This document shows positions 36,101 through 44,100 of a stretch of DNA of 64,000 nt, piece by piece. The notes under the pieces are model-generated. The model searched no databases and was not told the origin of the DNA. It saw only the letters and a list, made by a program, of their open reading frames with translations. Source of the stretch: Molanna angustata (taxonomy: Eukaryota; Arthropoda; Insecta; Trichoptera; Molannidae). The translations under genes were made by a program, and so were the position numbers. The stretch is taken from NCBI GenBank assembly GCA_963576475.1, contig OY754980.1, positions 7,039,018 to 7,103,017 on the forward strand, read 5' to 3'. Each line of letters begins with the position of its first letter. The stretch's first letter is position 1.

Positions 36101-38035
36101 CTGAGATTATTAAGGAAAGGAAATTGTCATTTATCAAAAATAAGAAAAAATATTAGGTACTAACCTATATAAAACTCCAAATTATAGCAAAAAGATGTTG
36201 CACTAAATGTAAAATTACATGTTATTACATGCATGAACTGAGAGAGCGATATGTATAGTTGAAGAATACATACCAAACTATAAACCCATAAATCCAAATT
36301 ATTCAATATTTTAAGATATTTTGTTTTCTATACAACACATGTAGGTATGTATGAAGGATAGGATAGGATAGTATGGAGGTCAGTCCGTTTTTCCTACCCA
36401 GAATATGAAAACAGCATGATGGTATGTATGTATGTTTGGAGATTAAGTATCAAACTATTGAGAGTTCCCTTAGATATTGTGTAGTGTATACTGCCATACA
36501 AATTGTATGAAACATTGTCGTCACTAAATTAAATAATTCATAAAAAAATTTAAATAAAGTTTTAATAGGTACTACTATAATGTGCATATTTTTCATAGAA
36601 AATTATATTATCTATTTGAGGTGTTTCGGCGTTTTGGGATATTTAAAAAAAAAAATGGACATATAGGCAGTTAAACACAAATTTATAATAAAAAAATGTT
36701 TTTTTTAATAAAAAATGTTTGAGAATCTCTGGAACTTTAAAAAAAAACAAATTAGAGATTTTGTATTTGTCTATGCATACCCCCATACCTTGCATACCCC
36801 CACAATACCAATTTTCAGCGTTTTAGCTTTTATATGGTTTTTGAGTTGATATGGGAAAATAAAGCAAAAATTCAAAAGATGTTAACCACTAACTGAAACA
36901 AAAATTCGAAATTCTGAGTATAAAAGTTTTGTAGGCTTATAATTTTCTATTTTATTTATGAAGTTTAAGGCTCTGTGAATCAAGCGAATCAAAAGTTATA
37001 ATGGGGAGACGGACACACATGCTCTACTACAAATTTTGAGTAAATCTATGTATGCTGTGAAATACCTTCATGCTACAAAGCCTCTAAGTTTGTGTTTTTT
37101 GACTTCGTAGAAATAACTATTAAAAATATAGACCTGGCATACAAATTTCGTGTATTTCGGCTTAATACTAATTAAGATAAATAAAATTCTCTTGAACAAA
37201 TCGACAGTTGGATAAAATATTATTATATACTAGTTGCATGTAACACATGAGATCCAACTGTCGATAGCGATAGTATGTATAGTTGAAGAATATGTACCAA
37301 ACTATAAACCCATAAATACAAATTATTGAATATTTTCAGATATTTTGTTTTCTATACAACATATGTAGGTATGTATGTCAAGATAGGATAGTATGGAGGA
37401 AGATCCTTTTTTCCTACCCAGAATATGAAAATAGCATGATGGTATGTATGTTTGTTTGGAGATGAAGTATCAAACTATTAAGTCTTCTTACATATTGTGT
37501 ATAGGCGACTGCCATACAAAATGTATGAAGCGATGTCGTCACTAAATTCAATTTTTAAAAAAATTGTTAAAAAAAAAATTGAGATCTTCTACTACAATGT
37601 TAATATTTTTTATAGAAAATTAAATTATCTAGTTGGGGTGTTTCGGCTTTTTTCGATAATTGTAAAAGTTTTGGAAATATAGGCAGTTAAACTCATAAAT
37701 TTATCATAAAAAAAATATTTTTCTTAATAAAAAATGTTTGAGAAACCCTGGAATTTTTTTGAAAAACTAATTTGAGATTTTGTATTTTTCTATGTTTGTA
37801 CCAATTTTCAGCGTTCTAGCGTTTATGGTTTCTGAGATATATGGAAAAATAAAATAAAAATTCAAAAGTTGATAACCCCTGACTGAAACAAAAATTCAAA
37901 ATTCCGAGTATAAAAGTTTTGTAGGCCTGTAACTGTTTATATATTCTGAAATTTTAGGCTCTGTAAATTGAGCGGATCAAAAGTTATAAGGGGGGGGGGG
38001 ACACACACACAGACACACAGACACACAGACACACA

Positions 38036-38122
<87 letters not shown>

Positions 38123-41100
38123 ACGAAATGTTCTACTCCGAATTCTGAGTAAATCCGTGTATGGAACATATATGCTGCGAAGCCTCTAAGTTGGTGTTTT
38201 TTGACTTCAAAGTTGGAAAAGCCGTGAAAAAAGTAGACCTCTCCATACAATTCTCGCGTATTCTGGCTTGATACATTGTCGATATGTTAAGAGAACAAAG
38301 TTCTCCTGAACAAATCGACAGTTGGAATAACTAGTTGCATGTAACACATGAGATCCAACTGTCGATAGCGATAGTATGTATAGTTGAAGAATATGTACCA
38401 AACTATAAACCCATAGATACAAATTATTGAATATTTTCAGATATTTTGTTTTCTATACAACATATGTAGGTATGTATGTCAAGATAGGATAGTATGGAGG
38501 AAGATCCTTTTTCCTACCCAGAATATGCAAATAGCATGATGGTATGTATGTATGTTTGGAGATGAAGTATCAAACTATTAAGTCTTCTTACATATTGTGT
38601 ATAGGCGACTGCCATACAAAATGTATGAAGCGATGTCGTCACTAAATTCAATTTTTAAAAAAATTGTTAATAAAAAATTGAGATCTTCTACTACAATGTT
38701 AATATTTTTTATAGAAAATTAAATTATCTAGTTGGGGTGTTTCGGTTTTTTTCGATAATTGTAAAATTTTTGGAAATATAGGCAGTTAAACTCATAAATT
38801 TATCATAAAAAAAATATTTTTCTTAATAAAAAATGTTTGAGAAACCCTGGAATTTTTTCGAAAAAACTTATTTGAGATTTTGTATTTGTCTATGTTTGCA
38901 CCAATTTTCAGCCTTCTACCGTTTATGGTTTCTGAAATATATATGGAAAAATAAAATAAAAATTCAAAAGTTGATAACCCCTGACTGAAACAAAAATTCA
39001 AAATTCCGAGTATAAAAGTTTTGTAGGCCTGTAACTGTTTATATATTCTGAAATTTTAGGCTCTGTAAATTGAGCGGATCAAAAGTTATAAGGGGGGGAC
39101 GGACACACAGACACACAGACACACACACAGACACACACACACACAGACACACGAAATGTTCTACTCCGAATTCTGAGTAAATCCGTGTATGGAACATATA
39201 TGCTGCGAAGCCTCTAAGTTGGTGTTTTTTGACTTCAAAGTTGGAAAAGCCGTGAAAAAAGTAGACCTCTCCATACAATTCTCGCGTATTCTGGCTTGAT
39301 ACATTGTCGATATGTTAAGAGAACAAAGTTCTCCTGAACAAATCGACAGTTGGAAAAATATTTTTTTTATGACTAGTTGCATGTAACACATGAGATCCAA
39401 CTGTCGATAGCGATAGTATGTATAGTTGAAGAATATGTACCAAACTATAAACCCATAGATACAAATTATTGAATATTTTCAGATATTTTGTTTTCTATAC
39501 AACATATGTAGGTATGTATGTCAAGATAGGATAGTATGGAGGAAGATCCTTTTTCCTACCCAGAATATGCAAATAGCATGATGGTATGTATGTATGTTTG
39601 GAGATGAAGTATCAAACTATTAAGTCTTCTTACATATTGTGTATAGGCGCAAAAGGTACTGTCGCAAAAGGTACTGATGACTAATGTCATCTAAATGTTT
39701 ATTCTGTTTTTATATTTTCTTTGTTTTTCTCTTTAAGCAGTCTATAGTAACTTGCTCTAAATGAATTTAACTCTTTATTATATGAATGTGCGTGGCACAA
39801 GAACTAAAGTAAGTGAGGTGTTTAGGAATATACTAATATCGAACTACGATATAATATGCTTAACTGAGACGTGGCTAAATGAATCTATATTCAGTGGAGA
39901 ACTTGTCGACAACCGTTATGACATTTTTAGGGTCGATAGACAACATGACACAAAAAAAGATGGAGGCGGTGTTCTCATTGCATGTTTAAAATACCTTGAA
40001 TCCAAAATTATTAAAACGGATTACGATAAGCAAATTGAAGACGTATGGGTCCAATTCAAGCTGAAAATAAGAAATAGAGTTAAAAAAATTAATCTTTGCA
40101 CTGTATATATTCCACCAAACAATGATTTAGAATCGTGTTATAAATTTTATGATAAAATTAGACTTTCATATGTAGAAAATCCGAATGCGCTTAATCTCAT
40201 ACTCGGAGATTTTAATAGGCCTGATATATCTTGGACCCCTGATGAATCCAATACTTTAACCCCAATACTCTTAACTACAAATGCAAGCTCATCAAATCTA
40301 ATCGATACAATGTACTTTTGTAGTTTTACACAACGAAACAATGTGGCGAATGCTAATAATAGAATTCTCGACCTAATTCTAACGGACATATCAGAAATAT
40401 CTATCACTCGCTCGAAAAAACCTTTGTCTAAGGAAGATGCGCATCATCCGGCATTAAAAATTAAAATTCAACATGAAGATGTTAAAATGCTAGCATTCAA
40501 AAATGATAACAGACCAAACTTTTACAAGGGAAATTATGAAGAAATTAATAATGAGCTTAATGAACTAAACTGGGAAACCTTATTTCATAACAAAACTGTC
40601 GACGAAACTGTAGAACAATTCTATAAAACTTTGGAGTCACTGATTGACAAATTCATTCCTAAGAAAAAATCAAAAAATAATTTCCCGCAGTGGTACTCGA
40701 AGGAATTAATAAATGTCTTAAAGCAAAAAGAAAAATACCACAAAAAATATAAAAAATATGGAAACGAACTTGATAAACTAACATTCAGTATAATGAGAAA
40801 AAGAGCCAAACTACTTACGGCCTCGTGTTATGATAATTATATCAGTAATATGCAAAAAGAATTCAAAGCAAACCCAAGAACTTTGTGGAAACCGATTAAT
40901 GATAAACGGCAATGTACAACCACTATACCAAATCAGATGATCCTAGGAAACGAATCAGCTATTAAAGGCGTCAATATATGTAAACTTTTCTCCAAATATT
41001 TCCAGTCAGTATTTAATCCACTAAGTAATAATTTTTACCCCTGTAATCAAAATACAGCGACATCGCGCATATTAACCAAAGTTTGTTTCTCACTTGAGGA

Positions 41101-44100
41101 CATTATAAATAAACTAAAAAAGACAGACATAAATAAGGGAGCAGGCCCAGATGGTATATTGCCTATTTTCATACTTAAATGTTTTTCAGGTATAGCCAAA
41201 CCCCTTACCATAATTTTTAACAAATCGATTTCAAATGGGCACTTCCCCACCAGATGGAAAAATGCAAATGTGACACCGATCTTAAAAAAAGGTGCCAGAG
41301 ATGATATAGCTAACTATCGACCAATATCTAAGTTAGATTGCTTTAGCAAAATATTTGAATCACTTGTTCATGAGGTTTTATTCAGTCATGTCAAACAAGA
41401 CATAATATATGAACAACATGGTTTTCATCCTAAGAGATCTGTAACTACAAATCTATTGACATACTCACAATTCATTGCTGAAAATGTGGATAACAGAATC
41501 CAAGTTGATAGCATATATACAGACTTTTGCAAAGCATTTGATAAGGTAAACCAACGTCTTCTAATAAGAAAACTGAAAATATATGGCATTAATGGAGAAT
41601 TACTTAAATGGTTTGAGTCTTATATTTCTGATCGATCGCAAACAGTAACAATAGGAGGGCATAAAGCGCCACCATATAAAACAACATCGGGAATCGCACA
41701 AGGATCACTACTTGGACCGCTTCTATTTTTATTATTCATAAACGACATAGCCTCGTCAATTAAATACTCTGAATTTTTGCTTTTTGCCGACGATCTAAAA
41801 CTGTACCGTAAAATAGAATCTATCACAGACTGTAATCTACTGCAGAAGGACCTTGCCTCCCTATATACTTGGTGTAAACTTAATGACCTTTATTTTAACT
41901 ACAGCAAGTGCCAATATATTTCCTTCACAAATAATAAATCTAAAATATCTTTCCAGTACAACATAAACAACAATTATTTAGCAAGATGTGATACTGTGAG
42001 AGATTTAGGAGTCCTATTCGATTTTAAACTTAAATATGACGCGCATATAGATGAAATAGCCAAAAAAGCTTCTAAACTACAAGGGTTTATATGCAGGCAG
42101 ACAAAGGACTTTTCGGACCAAACAGTAGCATTGAGTCTATACAAAAGTCTCGTAGTTTCTGTTTTAGAATATAATTCGGTTATTTGGTCACCGAATTATG
42201 AAGTGCATAGTCAGAGAATTGAGGGAATTCAAAAAAAGTTCCTCAGGATTCTGGCTTATCGCTCAAAGAAATCAAATCTAGATACATACGAAAAAAAAAT
42301 GAACTTTTATAAAATAAACTCCCTGAAGGAAAGAAGAAGAATGGTTGGTTTAATTTGCCTATATAATGTCGTCAATGGCAGACTAGATGCCCCCAATATA
42401 CTGCGTCTATTAAATTTTAACGTAAAAAAAATGTATACAAGATCTCGGGACTTTTTTATTTTAAATTCATATAAGACTAATATAGGATATTTCTCCCCCC
42501 TCCCTAGAATTACTCGCGATTTTAATATTATATCGTTGTCCAGACCTCTTGTGGATATTTTCTCAGAGTTAAATGAATTTAAAAAATGTATTTTCTTGCC
42601 TTGATTTGTGGAGCTTGTGCAATCTGTGCCCACATAGTATGCAATGCGGGATAGTTAATGTTATGTAGGTGCGAATTTTTTTGGTTGTTTCTTTCCTACC
42701 TACTTCGATTATATTTTTGTAAACAAGCGAATGACCCTTGTATGCTTTAATTTATTTTGATTTTATACCTACTACCTTGTATGCTATTGGTTTGTTTTAA
42801 TTTTTATACTTTGAAATTTGAAATGTTATACAAATTTGATGTAATTATTTTTTATGATTAATCGTGTAAAATAATTGTAGGTTTAATCCTGTATATTTTA
42901 CCTAAATAAATAAAATAAAAAATAAAAAAAAAAAAATAGGCGACTGCCATACAAAATGTATGAAGCGATGTCGTCACTAAATTCAATTTTTAAAAAAATT
43001 GTTGAAAAAAAATTGAGATCTTCTGCTACAATGTTAATATTTTTTATAGAAAATTAAATTATCTAGTTGGGGTGTTTCGGCTTTTTTCAATAATTGTATA
43101 AGTTTTGGAAATATAGGCAGTTAAACTCATAAATTTATCATAAAAAAAATATTTTTCTTAATAAAAAATGTTTGAGAAACCCTGGAATTTTTTTGAAAAA
43201 ACTAATTTGAGATTTTGTATTTGTCTATGTTTGTACCAATTTTCAGCGTTCTACCGTTTATGGTTTCTGAGATATATGGAAAAATAAAATAAAAATTCAA
43301 AAGTTGATAACCCCTGACTGAAACAAAAATTCAAAATTCCGAGTATAAAAGTTTTGTAGGCCTGTAACTATTTATATATTCTGAAATTTTAGGCTCTGTA
43401 AATTGAGCGGATCAAAAGTTATAAGGGGGGGACGGACACACAGACACACACACAGACACACACACAGACACACACACAGACACACACACACACAGACACA
43501 CGAAATGTTCTACTCCGAATTCTGAGTAAATCCGTGTATGGAACATATATGCTGCGAAGCCTCTAAGTTGGTGTTTTTTGACTTCAAAGTTGGAAAAGCC
43601 GTGAAAAAAGTAGACCTCTCCATACAATTCTCGCGTATTCTGGCTTGATACATTGTCGATATGTTAAGAGAACAAAGTTCTCCTGAACAAATCGACAGTT
43701 GGATAACCCTTTGGGCTATTGCTACTCTGAATTTGATAAAATAATTTTCAATTCAAAAAATATTCAAATTATTGTTTTGTAATTTTATCCAATTAGGGTT
43801 AGGTCTCGTTTTATTATGAAATATGAGGTTTGAAATGTTCAAAACTACTCTTAACTAAAAGATAATAAGATTGTGGGTTAGACTTTTGTTGCGCTAAACA
43901 GCTCAATTAATCTTTTGATTTTAAAATTAAATTTAAAATTTATTTATGAATTAAAAAAAAAATTTAGCCAAGTTCTTTCACTAGACACAGATAGCATCTT
44001 TGGAGGCAGAATTTATTTATTTATTTATTTAATATTGCTTCTCGGACAACTAACAGGTACTATGTCAAATATTAATTTAACACGCACCCAATAACAAGTT

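Larger units (their letters stand above)
39373..43703 (-). mobile_element. Helitron-type element H9, split by a LINE
   Basis: Left part 39,373-39,649, right part from about 42,937 to 43,703. Removing the LINE and one copy of TAGGCG restores a collinear element of about 1 kb matching H8. Same termini as the family. Confidence 0.88.

Noticed and set aside
37937..38250. Cys-Val and Thr-His repeat proteins, also at 25,188, 26,090, 27,121, 39,039 and 43,412
   Set aside because: Translations of the CA/GT microsatellite inside the Helitron-type elements; the shared MYGEVYFFHGFSNFEVKK start is element sequence, not a gene.
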